This document shows positions 9,331 to 17,303 of a stretch of DNA of 35,197 nucleotides, piece by piece (the first letter of the stretch is position 1; every line of letters starts with the position of its first letter). The DNA lies in assembly GCA_013001465.1 (NCBI GenBank), contig JABDMM010000068.1:1-35197 (forward strand), read 5' to 3'. Both the position numbers and the translations under genes were made by a program. The notes beneath the pieces were generated by a model, which had not been told where the DNA came from, did not search any database, and saw nothing but the letters and a program-made list of their open reading frames with translations. The DNA is from Chitinophagales bacterium (GTDB lineage: Bacteria; Bacteroidota; Bacteroidia; Chitinophagales; JABDMM01).

Positions 9331-9639
9331 ATGAAGAAAATACTCGGACTAGTATTTGTTTTAACTATTGCATTGTTAATGGCTTGCAATAGTGACTCTG
9401 TGAAAGAGACTAAAGATTCTATGAAAGATGCTGCTGACAAAACTATGGAAGATGTCAAAGGCGCTGCTGATGATGCAGTTGAAGCTGCAGGAGATGCAGT
9501 TGAAGCAGCTGAAGATGCGGTAGAGGATGCTGGTGAATCTATGGAAAATGCAGCGGAAAAGACAAAAGAAGCGATGAAAGAAGCAGCAGACAAAACTGAA
9601 AAAGCAGTTAAAGATGTAAAAGATGGCGGTGGTAAATAA
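9331..9639 (+). CDS. Small Ala/Glu/Asp/Lys-rich helical lipoprotein
   Basis: A 102-residue protein with a lipoprotein signal peptide (hydrophobic residues 4-18, lipobox LMAC, Cys19). The mature part is almost entirely Ala, Glu, Asp and Lys and is predicted to be one long charged amphipathic helix, ending in a flexible GGGK tail. Residues 48-68 are three heptads DAVEAAG, DAVEAAE and DAVEDAG, encoded by a 21-bp tandem repeat. It resembles LEA-like or YtxH-like stress and envelope spacer proteins in composition, but no specific family can be named. It is a single gene with its own candidate promoter and a strong bidirectional terminator at 9661. The antisense open frame over it is a composition artefact. 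Confidence 0.85.
   Translation: MKKILGLVFVLTIALLMACNSDSVKETKDSMKDAADKTMEDVKGAADDAVEAAGDAVEAAEDAVEDAGESMENAAEKTKEAMKEAADKTEKAVKDVKDGGGK
9472..9534 (+). repeat. 21-bp tandem repeat, three copies, coding
   Basis: Units begin at 9472, 9493 and 9514, each starting GATGC(A/G)GT and encoding one heptad DAVExAx of the lipoprotein helix. The third copy has diverged most. Confidence 0.8.
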
Positions 9640-9660
9640 CACAGCACAACTTTAGAAATT

Positions 9661-9691
9661 AAAAAGCTCTCCTTGCGGAGGGCTTTTTTTT
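9661..9691. terminator. Bidirectional rho-independent terminator between the lipoprotein gene and ctpA
   Basis: A long stem AAAAAGCTCTCC/GGAGGGCTTTTT (one T-G pair) with loop TTGC is flanked by A-runs on the left and T-runs on the right, so it can stop both the rightward lipoprotein transcript and the leftward ctpA transcript. It abuts the ctpA stop codon. It is the only convergent junction in the window with a proper terminator. Confidence 0.85.
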
Positions 9692-11309
9692 ATTCTTCTA
9701 TATTAAGCATTTGCTTTCTAGCTATGCTAATTGCCGGGTCTAAAGTATTGACGACAGGATAGTAACCATTATTTCCCCAAAGCTGCTTAGCTATATATGC
9801 ACGCAGATATGTTTTACTTTCCCTTTTCATTTCCCCGACTTTAGTCTTATCTATATCTTCTCTGCTGGCGTAGAGATGCTCCAGAAACTCTTGGTATAAC
9901 TCATCCCCTATCCTGAACTCTTCCATGTATTCATTTACACTCGAGTAGCTCTCATAAAGTTCTTTTTTATGAGAAAAGTGCTTATAAATAAATGCAGGTA
10001 TCGATGATCGGATCTGACCTAAGATCCTGTAGTCCGAAGTAGTATCTAACGGAACGAAAATATCAGGTATGATCCCTCCACCCCCAAATACTTTTCTACC
10101 ATCCGCCGTATAGTATATCGCTTGTTTGTCAGACTTTATACTATCCTCTGTGTAAAATTCACCATTATCAAGGCGTTCAACCAGCTCGTTATAATACTTA
10201 TCATTTCCTTCAGAATATGGTTTTTGAATACTTCGCCCCGAAGGTGTATAATATCTTGCTACAGTTAACCTCAGTGCTGACCCGTCGCTTAGACTATACT
10301 GCTCCTGAACTAATCCTTTTCCGAAAGATCGCCGGCCAACAATGACTCCCCTGTCCCAATCCTGAATCGCACCCGCTACAATTTCACTCGCAGAAGCAGA
10401 CCCTTCATCGATCAAGATGTATAAGCGGCCTTCTTCAAATATTCCTGATTTATTGGCTACATATTCTTTTCGATTCGATGATTTTCCTTCAGTGTAAACT
10501 ACCAATCGTCGTCCACCAAGTAATTCATCAACCATATCGGTGGCAGCAGCGAGATAACCTCCTGGATTCTGTCTGAGGTCAAGGATAAGGTTATCCATAC
10601 CACTCTTTTTTAAATCCTTTAAGGAGGTATAAAATTCTTTTGATGTGGTAGCACTAAATCGGTTTACCTTTAGATATCCGGTGGATTTGTCGATCATGTA
10701 TGCAACATCAACACTAGTTAATGGGATCTTATCTCTGGTAATATTGAAAGTCAAAAGCTCGTCTTCTCCAAATCGTTTAACACGAATATTGACATTACTT
10801 CCTTTCTCTCCCCTTAGTTTACTAACCACTTTTGAATTCGAAATATTTTTGCCGGCGACTATGGAATCTTCTATATAAATTATTTTATCACCGGACATTA
10901 CACCTAATTCTTCTGATGGTCCGCCGGAAATCGGAGAAACCACGGTAATAGTATCCTCGACGATAAAGAACTCAATTCCAATTCCTTCAAAATTACCTTG
11001 TAAGTTTTCTTTTACTCCTTGCAGACGTTTCTGCGGAATATAAAAGGAATGAGGATCCAGTTCAGAAAGTACGTCTTCGATGATATCATCCATAAGATCT
11101 TCTTTATCGATGGTGTCCACATAATTCTCCTCAACAAAATGAAGTATATCTTTCAGCTTTTGAAAATTACTTCCCTGTTTGATCTTTTCCTGAACTGCAG
11201 TTTTCGGAGCGAGCATTAATCCAAGTTGTACACCTAGCAAGAGTATCAGTGCATATACTAAAGGAAGATAGGGTTTGTAATTGAACTTATTCTTTGAGCT
11301 GTTATCCAT
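9690..11309 (-). CDS. S41 family C-terminal processing peptidase (CtpA/Prc-like)
   Basis: A 539-residue envelope protease. One N-terminal membrane anchor (about residues 14-33) places it in the periplasm. Next come a helical segment, a PDZ domain (about 105-190, with GIGIEF and SGGPSEELGVMSGD), and the S41 core. The Ser-Lys dyad is visible: Ser306 in DEGSASASEI and Lys331 in RRSFGKGLVQ, 25 residues apart as in E. coli Prc. Such enzymes trim or degrade periplasmic proteins from their C-termini and often regulate cell-wall hydrolases. The C-terminal 180 residues extend beyond the core, as is common in Bacteroidota. It is divergent from murQ; no -7 consensus is seen on this strand in the 138-bp gap. 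Confidence 0.93.
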   Translation of the reverse strand: MDNSSKNKFNYKPYLPLVYALILLLGVQLGLMLAPKTAVQEKIKQGSNFQKLKDILHFVEENYVDTIDKEDLMDDIIEDVLSELDPHSFYIPQKRLQGVKENLQGNFEGIGIEFFIVEDTITVVSPISGGPSEELGVMSGDKIIYIEDSIVAGKNISNSKVVSKLRGEKGSNVNIRVKRFGEDELLTFNITRDKIPLTSVDVAYMIDKSTGYLKVNRFSATTSKEFYTSLKDLKKSGMDNLILDLRQNPGGYLAAATDMVDELLGGRRLVVYTEGKSSNRKEYVANKSGIFEEGRLYILIDEGSASASEIVAGAIQDWDRGVIVGRRSFGKGLVQEQYSLSDGSALRLTVARYYTPSGRSIQKPYSEGNDKYYNELVERLDNGEFYTEDSIKSDKQAIYYTADGRKVFGGGGIIPDIFVPLDTTSDYRILGQIRSSIPAFIYKHFSHKKELYESYSSVNEYMEEFRIGDELYQEFLEHLYASREDIDKTKVGEMKRESKTYLRAYIAKQLWGNNGYYPVVNTLDPAISIARKQMLNIEE

Positions 11310-11368
11310 GTATTTTTCTAGATGTATCTGTTAATATAAGTTAAACGAAGATTGGGGATTGGATGTTT

Positions 11369-11390
11369 AATTACGAATATAACCGTAATT
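11369..11390. repeat. Inverted repeat in the ctpA-murQ divergent region
   Basis: AATTACG (11369-11375) and CGTAATT (11384-11390) are separated by 8 nt, with outer GTTT/AAAC able to extend the pairing after a mismatch. The position between two divergent start codons would suit an operator, but nothing else supports it. Confidence 0.35.
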
Positions 11391-11447
11391 TTAAAACCTC
11401 GTGTATCTTATTTTAATTCACTATCTCTAATAATATTTTATTCTAAA

Positions 11448-12260
11448 ATGCACTCTAAACCTATTACTGAGCAATCATCTTCATACCGGCATCTCGAAAA
11501 AATGTCCACGCTTGAAATTCTAAATAACATAAATCAAGAGGACCGATCTGTTCCTGAAGCTGTTGCAAAGGTCATTCCAAAAATAGAGATCGTCGTTGAT
11601 CAAATTACTGACCGAATGCTGAGTGGTGGCAGATTGTTCTATGTTGGCGCTGGAACGAGTGGCAGACTTGGTATTGTAGATGCTTCCGAGTGCCCTCCTA
11701 CTTTTGGTGTCGATCATGATCTGGTGATCGGAATTATAGCCGGTGGAGATTCTGCGATCAGAAAAGCTGTGGAGTTTGCAGAAGATGACCCGGAAGGTGG
11801 ATGGAGAGATCTTCAAGATCATAATTTGAAGGATAATGATTTTCTAATAGGAATAGCTGCATCCGGCACTACACCTTATGTTGTGGGTGCATTAAAGAAT
11901 GCAGGTAGAAATGGAATTGGGACTGCTTGCATCACATGTAACATGAATTCACCGGTTGCGGAAGCTGCAGAATTCCCTATTGAAGTGATCACCGGACCTG
12001 AGTTCGTGACCGGCAGCACACGAATGAAAGCAGGAACAGCCCAGAAACTAGTGCTTAACATGATCAGCACTTCAGTTATGATAAAATTAGGAAGAGTTGA
12101 GGATAACAAAATGGTGGATATGCAACTTTCTAATGAAAAATTAGTTGATAGAGGAACGAAGATGGTTATGGAAAAAACCGGCTGGGAATATGAAAAATCA
12201 AAATCAGAACTACTTAAGCACGGTAGCGTAAGAAAAACTATAAATAAATCATCCGACTAG
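11448..12260 (+). CDS. murQ: N-acetylmuramic acid 6-phosphate etherase MurQ
   Basis: A cytoplasmic SIS-domain enzyme that removes the lactyl ether from MurNAc-6-P, giving GlcNAc-6-P and D-lactate in cell-wall recycling. The start is set at the ATG 11448 (MHSKPITEQ, 270 residues); the frame is open 32 codons further but that part is non-homologous and AT-rich. Motifs seen are GAGTSGRLGIVDASECPPTFG with the catalytic Glu81 (Glu83 in E. coli), the SIS segment ASGTTPYV, and the signature GPEFVTGSTRMKAGTAQK. The C-terminal roughly 30-residue helical extension of E. coli MurQ is short here. The next gene starts 37 nt downstream on the same strand, probably in the same transcript. Confidence 0.95.
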   Translation: MHSKPITEQSSSYRHLEKMSTLEILNNINQEDRSVPEAVAKVIPKIEIVVDQITDRMLSGGRLFYVGAGTSGRLGIVDASECPPTFGVDHDLVIGIIAGGDSAIRKAVEFAEDDPEGGWRDLQDHNLKDNDFLIGIAASGTTPYVVGALKNAGRNGIGTACITCNMNSPVAEAAEFPIEVITGPEFVTGSTRMKAGTAQKLVLNMISTSVMIKLGRVEDNKMVDMQLSNEKLVDRGTKMVMEKTGWEYEKSKSELLKHGSVRKTINKSSD

Positions 12261-12297
12261 GTGATTTATTCAAAAAAGAATGATACATTAATTGAAT

Positions 12298-12867
12298 ATG
12301 CACGAGCTGGAACCATATTACAAATGGCGTGAACTCTATATATCCTCTGAAGATGACCAATCCCCATTCTTCGGAAAAGAGTATTCAGAATTCGCATACT
12401 CATCTGCGATATATAATTATTATATCCATCCTCAATGGGACTTTTTTGGATCACCAACAATGTATATCAAGATCTTGTATGCAGATTACAGAAAGGGTTT
12501 CGTTGTAATAGAAATGATCGGTGAGTGGAACGATGCGATCAACAACGATATCATGTTCCTCAAGAGAGAAGTGATCGATGTCCTGGTCGGAAACGGGATC
12601 AATAAGTTCATCCTGATCGGAGAGAACATTTTGAATTTTCATGCATCAGATGACTGCTATTACGAAGAATGGCATGACGATTTATCTGATGAAGGTTGGA
12701 TCGTTGGTTTAAACTTTCGCGAGCATGTAGTCAATGAGATGCAAGCGCATAATGTACATCACTATATTCACTGCAATAAGCGATACCAGGATCTGGCGTG
12801 GAGAAAACTTCAGCCTGAACATCTGTTGCACGCCACAGAAAATCTAATCTTCAAGTTTATCGGCTAA
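12298..12867 (+). CDS. Conserved Bacteroidota hypothetical protein downstream of murQ
   Basis: 189 residues, soluble, without signal peptide or membrane segment, rich in Trp, Tyr, Asp and Glu. The start is the ATG at 12298; a TTG two codons earlier is less likely. Landmarks are MHELEPYYKWRELYISSEDD, NYYIHPQWDFFGSPT, a central block FVVIEMIGEWNDAI, and DDCYYEEWHDDL. I remember closely similar uncharacterised proteins beside murQ in other Bacteroidota, but no function is known to me. The alternating beta/alpha pattern (YIKILYADYRKGFVVIEMI, INKFILIGENILNF) suggests a compact alpha/beta fold. Its position hints at a role around cell-wall recycling, which is inference only. The 3' end overlaps the convergent oxidoreductase gene by 11 bp. 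Confidence 0.85.
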   Translation: MHELEPYYKWRELYISSEDDQSPFFGKEYSEFAYSSAIYNYYIHPQWDFFGSPTMYIKILYADYRKGFVVIEMIGEWNDAINNDIMFLKREVIDVLVGNGINKFILIGENILNFHASDDCYYEEWHDDLSDEGWIVGLNFREHVVNEMQAHNVHHYIHCNKRYQDLAWRKLQPEHLLHATENLIFKFIG

Positions 12868-13924
12868 CTTTTTGTGGAGGAATCCTTACAGAAGAAAGAT
12901 CACTCTTTTCTGAGCGCAATGCATAGATCCGTTCAATAATCTCCACAACTTTCAAACCTTCCAAAGCATTTGTGGTGATCTTGTCACGTTGCAACAGAGT
13001 ATTTACAACATTATCGATAATATAATGATGATTGGCAGCACTTCCTTTATAATCTCCATAATCATTTGGTGGATTAACCGGTGGTAACTCCGGCATTTTA
13101 TAATTCTGAATATTACAGTATTCCACTTTATCCATATACTGGCCCCCAACTTTGATCGTACCCTTTTCTGCAACGATCGTCATCGAGCTTTCAAGATTCT
13201 TATTATCAACTGAGGTTGAATAGTTGAAAGCTCCAAGCCCGCCAGACAAGAATTTAAAATTTACAAATCCCGAATCCTCAAATTCAGTATTATGTTCGTG
13301 GTTGAAATTTTCGAATGTGGCTGATATGTTGTCAATGTCCCCGAAGAGCCAAAACATGATGTCCATAAAATGACTAAACTGTGTAAATAATGGTCCACCA
13401 TCCAGCTCTAAACTTCCCTTCCAGTCACTTTTAGCATAGTAATTGTCTCCCCTATTCCAAAAACAGTTTATCTGAACCATATAGATCGATCCGAGTAGGT
13501 CACTATCTACAACAGATTTTAGCCAAACAGATGGCGGACTGTATCGATTCTGCATGACACAGAAAACCTGCCGTGAATTCTGCAATGCATTGTAGATCAC
13601 TTTTTCACAGTCGGCTTTTCTAAGTCCCATCGGTTTTTCAACAACAGGATGTGCTCCTTTTTCTATTGCTTTTATCGCATGCTCGGAATGATGACCGTTT
13701 GGAGTACAAATACAGATCACATCCATTTCTATCTGAGAAGAGAAGAATTCATCCTCATTGGAAAAGAAAGGAACATTATATTCTTTTTCAGCTAACTCTG
13801 ATTGCGAAGGATCAATATCACAAACCGCTACCAATTCTGCTTCAGGATTAGCTGAGATCATTGCTGCATGTCTTTTACCTATATGGCCAAATCCAATGAC
13901 CCCGAATTTAATTGTCTTACTCAT
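12857..13924 (-). CDS. Gfo/Idh/MocA family sugar oxidoreductase (WlbA/WbpB-like)
   Basis: A 355-residue NAD(P)-dependent dehydrogenase. The N-terminal Rossmann fold has GFGHIG (11-16) followed by KRHA; the catalytic lysine motif is EKP (96-98). The substrate domain has the family features MQNRYSPP, WNRGDNYY and GGPLFTQFSHFMDIMFWLFGD. The last two resemble the UDP-GlcNAcA 3-dehydrogenases WlbA and WbpB, so oxidation of a nucleotide-sugar uronic acid is likely, but the exact substrate cannot be read from the sequence. The ATG at 13924 is used rather than a TTG two codons upstream; it lies 2 nt after the stop of the Wzi-like gene, so translation is coupled. Last gene of a three-gene operon. Confidence 0.87.
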   Translation of the reverse strand: MSKTIKFGVIGFGHIGKRHAAMISANPEAELVAVCDIDPSQSELAEKEYNVPFFSNEDEFFSSQIEMDVICICTPNGHHSEHAIKAIEKGAHPVVEKPMGLRKADCEKVIYNALQNSRQVFCVMQNRYSPPSVWLKSVVDSDLLGSIYMVQINCFWNRGDNYYAKSDWKGSLELDGGPLFTQFSHFMDIMFWLFGDIDNISATFENFNHEHNTEFEDSGFVNFKFLSGGLGAFNYSTSVDNKNLESSMTIVAEKGTIKVGGQYMDKVEYCNIQNYKMPELPPVNPPNDYGDYKGSAANHHYIIDNVVNTLLQRDKITTNALEGLKVVEIIERIYALRSEKSDLSSVRIPPQKVSR

Positions 13925-13926
13925 AA

Positions 13927-15495
13927 TCAAAAGTCAAAATAAAAGTTATCCAATCGGGTAGCTAAATTTAGCGTGAACCAATGGGAAGTATATGTTTGAA
14001 TATCATTATTACGGACATTCAACGAATATGCTACTTCAAATCTAAGATTAATTACAGGGTTTATGATGTACTGAAGGCTTAAATCCATGTTTACAAGGTC
14101 GGTTTTAAGTCCTTGTCCAACATGTTGACCGGCAATATTTGGATAACCCGGAATAGCAAAATCAGAAATAAATATGTTGCTACCGTTGTGCTCTCCATTA
14201 ACATCTTCGCCATATATGGCATAAGTAAGTTTGTAATTCAAATAGAATCTCTTCTTATTGTAAGATGCAATTCCAACTATTTCGTGAAAATTAGCTCCCA
14301 AAGGATGTGTAAGTGGGTGATTGTAATGGCTGAAATTCTGAGAAACTTTTTTATGTCCGTATGTGAAAGGTCTGGCTACATTATATTCAGCCTGAAGAAA
14401 CAATCTTTCGATCCCGAACAGGTCATAGAATTTTGCACCCAGCTGTCCTCCTACTTTGTTTCCAACAAAACCTCGACCAAGCTCTGCAGTCTTGTTGATA
14501 CTGAGATCATCGATCATTACTTGCCCATAAGCCAATATTCTATCGGTTATTTTAAAATTAAGATTTAATCCTAGTGCAGCATTATCGGGAGAACGGAGTG
14601 AAAACTCTTCAGGTCTTAAAAACAGGATTGGATTTAGATATGCCAGCTCATAACCCCTTGTAGTAGTTGAATCCCCGTTATCCCAAACAATAGCTTCAAA
14701 TATTCCGATCTGAAATCGCTTTTTAATGTCCCAGCTCAAATAATGAATTGTCGAGAATTTTTTAGGATGCACCTGCAATTGCCGCACGACAGGAATAAAA
14801 TTAGGATGGAGCATCTGATTGTATATTACGGTGTATTTCACCTTCCAAACATTCATACTGAGCTTGAGAAATGGATAATGAAAAGCATGATCGGATAACA
14901 ACATCGATCTGTAACCATCACCAATAAAATTCTTCCCATGCCCAAATACGAGGTTAAATTCTTTTACGGGAGAGTATGATATATACGCTTCAGAAAAAGC
15001 ATAATCGAGACCAGAGCCGGGAGTTCCTCTTGGGTATCCTTGTCCGGGAACAACGGTATCCCGGGCAACCAACCTTGACTGGTAGTCCGGAAATAGTGTA
15101 TTGTTCTCGTAAAATTTAGACTCTATAGATACTTTCTTACCAAGATTTGCTTTGAGTTGTATTCCTCTTGTACCATGATATGTGGTGTTACTGAAGTTAT
15201 CTCTCCCTAATCCAAAGTCGATCAAAGGGTTTATGGCAACATAATATTTCCCTTTGCTAAATGGAAAAATATCTCTGTACTTAATGTTATACCATAGTCT
15301 TTTACTCCATGTTTGTGTTGTATCCTTTGCCGGTATATCGAAATCCCAGATCTCTGAGAACTCGCTAACGTTTTCAACCTCGGATTGCAGAAATGGTTTG
15401 ATAGAGGAATGGAATAACTTATCTCGGGAGATCACGGAGCGTTCGATCTGTCTTGAGTATGAATGATTGAGAGGCAGCAGCAGTTGCTGACTCAT
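13927..15495 (-). CDS. Wzi/RemB-like outer-membrane beta-barrel protein
   Basis: A 522-residue frame, numbered from its first ATG, made of amphipathic beta-strands with many aromatic ends, ending in the outer-membrane-like pattern TLNLATRLDNFYFDF. Landmarks such as GHGKNFIGDGYRSMLLSD and YHGTRGIQLKANLGKKVSIESKFYENN fit the capsule-assembly Wzi family, including the Flavobacterium gliding protein RemB; such proteins help place surface polysaccharide. From the ATG at 15495 the protein lacks a signal peptide. The same frame continues 23 codons upstream and encodes a clear one (LKPILLTSGFLFISHFVMSQ-Q), but contains no ATG, GTG or TTG. An AAAGGA site at 15573-15578 is correctly placed for an AUC codon at 15562-15564. 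The true start is therefore probably upstream. It is the middle gene of the operon. Confidence 0.8.
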   Translation of the reverse strand: MSQQLLLPLNHSYSRQIERSVISRDKLFHSSIKPFLQSEVENVSEFSEIWDFDIPAKDTTQTWSKRLWYNIKYRDIFPFSKGKYYVAINPLIDFGLGRDNFSNTTYHGTRGIQLKANLGKKVSIESKFYENNTLFPDYQSRLVARDTVVPGQGYPRGTPGSGLDYAFSEAYISYSPVKEFNLVFGHGKNFIGDGYRSMLLSDHAFHYPFLKLSMNVWKVKYTVIYNQMLHPNFIPVVRQLQVHPKKFSTIHYLSWDIKKRFQIGIFEAIVWDNGDSTTTRGYELAYLNPILFLRPEEFSLRSPDNAALGLNLNFKITDRILAYGQVMIDDLSINKTAELGRGFVGNKVGGQLGAKFYDLFGIERLFLQAEYNVARPFTYGHKKVSQNFSHYNHPLTHPLGANFHEIVGIASYNKKRFYLNYKLTYAIYGEDVNGEHNGSNIFISDFAIPGYPNIAGQHVGQGLKTDLVNMDLSLQYIINPVINLRFEVAYSLNVRNNDIQTYTSHWFTLNLATRLDNFYFDF

Positions 15496-15551
15496 AACAA
15501 AATGAGAAATAAAAAGAAAGCCAGAGGTTAGAAGGATCGGTTTTAACTGAT

Positions 15552-16940
15552 CTAAATATCTGATGTTACTATTCCTTTAATCGTTAGGTAAATGATTTTA
15601 AGGTCTAAAAGCAAATCCCAATTCTCGATATACTCCACATCTGCTGTTACCCACTTTTCTAACATAATATGATTGACATTTGCATCGTCTTCGTGAAGTC
15701 CCTTAACCTGTGAAAGTCCGGTTACACCTGGCTTGACGAAATGCCTGACCATATATCGGTCAACCATTTTGCTATACTCTTTTGTGTGGACCAGCATTCT
15801 GGGTCGTGGACCAACTACCGACATCTGTCCTAAAAATACATTAATAAACTGAGGTATTTCATCGATGTGCGTCTTCCTCAAGAACATTCCGACTTTGGTA
15901 ATACGTGGGTCATTGATAAGTGCAGTCTGTGAATCAGCATCATTGTTGACCTCCATTGTTCTGAACTTATATATTGAAAATGCCTGATTTTGATAGCCTG
16001 TTCTATTTTGCTTAAAAAAGACAGGCCCTTTGGAAGTGAGTTTAATCAAGGCAGCGACAATTGGATAAATCCAGGATAAGATAAGTGCAAGAACCAAAGA
16101 TGAAAATATAAAATCAAAGCTTCTCTTGAGTGCCCGGTTTGCAAGGTTTTCTAGCGGTTCATTTCGAACAAGCATTACTGGTGTGCTCTCATAGAAATCT
16201 ATTGAGAGACGTCGATTCATTATACTTCTGAAATCAGGCAGGATCTTGAATCGGATCACATTCTTATCACAAAATTTCATCAACATCTGAATTTCTTCAG
16301 CAGAGTCTAGTGGTAAAGCACAGTAAACCTCCCTCACATTATTCTCGAGGCAATACTTTTCGCATTCAGCGATACTACCTAATATGAAATCTTTATTGAC
16401 ATATTGCTTCGGTCTGTCATCGAAGAAACCCATAAATTTGTATCCGAATTCAGGATTGTTGTTGATGAGGTCCATAAACTGATATCCTTGCGCACTCAAT
16501 CCGACAACTACGATAGGTCTCAAGTTATACCCTCTGAAACGCAATCTTTTCACAGATTGCAGCACGAAAAATCTCCATGCAAACAATAGGAAAATAAATA
16601 TCAGGTAGAAGAAAACGAAATGTTCTCGTGAGTAGTAAAACCCTTTCACCATGATGATGAAGAATGAAGTTAACATGGCCTGGAACGCCATAAGCTTCAA
16701 TATGTCATAGAAAACTTTCTCCCACTTAAAGGTTCTGTCGATATCGTATACTTTGATAAAAGAAGAGCCCAGAAGCCAAAATATGTTGAGATTAAACCAA
16801 AGAAGCTGATAATTCTGCTCTCCAAGGTATTCGAATGAATTATGCTTGACTATATGCGCCAGGATGTAGGCTATATTCAACACGAATATGTCCCCACACA
16901 AGTAGATAAATTGAAAAAGTTTTGAAAACCTGCTCTGCAT
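15552..16940 (-). CDS. Undecaprenyl-phosphate sugar phosphotransferase (WcaJ/WbaP type)
   Basis: A 462-residue polyprenyl-phosphate hexose-1-phosphate transferase that starts assembly of the lipid-linked repeat unit at the inner membrane. Four N-terminal hydrophobic segments (about residues 10-30, 46-63, 82-98, 107-130) precede a CoA-binding-like Rossmann domain (about 140-235, PIVVVGLSAQGYQ). A re-entrant membrane helix follows (about 275-300), then the catalytic C-terminal domain with KRSFDF, GPVFFKQNRTG, FSIYKFRTM, THIDEIPQ, SVVGPRPRM and KPGVTGLSQ. All hallmark motifs are intact. The first sugar is not predictable, although glucose or galactose is usual for this architecture. The start ATG has a purine-rich upstream stretch (AGAGGAAAGGAA). 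First gene of the operon; its 3' end overlaps the signal-peptide part of the Wzi-like frame. Confidence 0.93.
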   Translation of the reverse strand: MQSRFSKLFQFIYLCGDIFVLNIAYILAHIVKHNSFEYLGEQNYQLLWFNLNIFWLLGSSFIKVYDIDRTFKWEKVFYDILKLMAFQAMLTSFFIIMVKGFYYSREHFVFFYLIFIFLLFAWRFFVLQSVKRLRFRGYNLRPIVVVGLSAQGYQFMDLINNNPEFGYKFMGFFDDRPKQYVNKDFILGSIAECEKYCLENNVREVYCALPLDSAEEIQMLMKFCDKNVIRFKILPDFRSIMNRRLSIDFYESTPVMLVRNEPLENLANRALKRSFDFIFSSLVLALILSWIYPIVAALIKLTSKGPVFFKQNRTGYQNQAFSIYKFRTMEVNNDADSQTALINDPRITKVGMFLRKTHIDEIPQFINVFLGQMSVVGPRPRMLVHTKEYSKMVDRYMVRHFVKPGVTGLSQVKGLHEDDANVNHIMLEKWVTADVEYIENWDLLLDLKIIYLTIKGIVTSDI

Positions 16941-16968
16941 TTCCTTTCCTCTTGTTCCGGTTAAGGAT

Positions 16969-16986
16969 TTCTATTCGAAAATAGAA
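16969..16986. repeat. Hairpin in the leader of the sugar transferase gene
   Basis: TTCTATT and AATAGAA flank the four-base loop CGAA, 29 nt upstream of the ATG at 16940. The stem is AT-rich and weak. TATTCGAAA recurs about 28 bp further on. Confidence 0.35.
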
Positions 16987-17229
16987 TAATCAATAGGTAT
17001 TCGAAATCTCTAATTAAAAAATTTGCGAAATATATCTATCTAAAGTTCAAATAGTTAGCAATGTGCTAAACCATGTCAATCACTTGATAAATTTACACAT
17101 AATAAATTACTTATAAAACTCTTTTATATTCATTTAAGAATTTATCCATACAGACTTTTTAGGTAACTAACATAACTTATTGATATATAATAATAAGAAA
17201 GCTGAATAATATAGATTATATCGATCAAA

Positions 17230-17243
17230 AAGTATTAATACTT
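17230..17243. promoter_or_regulatory. Perfect 14-bp palindrome, possible operator
   Basis: AAGTATTAATACTT is fully self-complementary and lies about 60 bp before the SxtJ-like start codon and about 30 bp upstream of a near-consensus -7 box. This is a typical layout for a dimeric regulator site, but AT-rich palindromes also arise by chance. Confidence 0.4.
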
Positions 17244-17303
17244 CTACGGAAATAAGAGTTCCTCGTTTCAATTATCTTTACTTCCAGTTGTTATTAAAAC
17301 AAT

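Larger units (their letters stand above)
16941..17303. other. 363-bp AT-rich divergent intergenic region of the polysaccharide locus
   Basis: It separates the leftward initiation-transferase operon from the rightward carbamoylation operon. I see no gene in it. It holds a small hairpin (16969-16986), a perfect 14-bp palindrome (17230-17243) and near-consensus -7 boxes: TATATTTC on the minus strand (17027-17034) and TATCTTTA on the plus strand (17273-17280). Neither has a convincing -33 partner. It is the longest gene-free stretch in the window and the likely control point of the locus. Confidence 0.6.

Noticed and set aside
9291-9647. Antisense open frame of 118 codons, rich in Ala and Ser
   Set aside because: It is the mirror image of the Ala/Glu-rich lipoprotein gene; low-complexity coding DNA often leaves the opposite strand free of stops.
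11352-11447. N-terminal extension of murQ
   Set aside because: These 32 codons are AT-rich spacer sequence without similarity to MurQ; the region also carries the inverted repeat and must hold the promoters.
14113-14568. Plus-strand open frame of 151 codons inside the Wzi-like gene
   Set aside because: No start site, no recognisable domain, and the opposite strand carries a clear beta-barrel gene.
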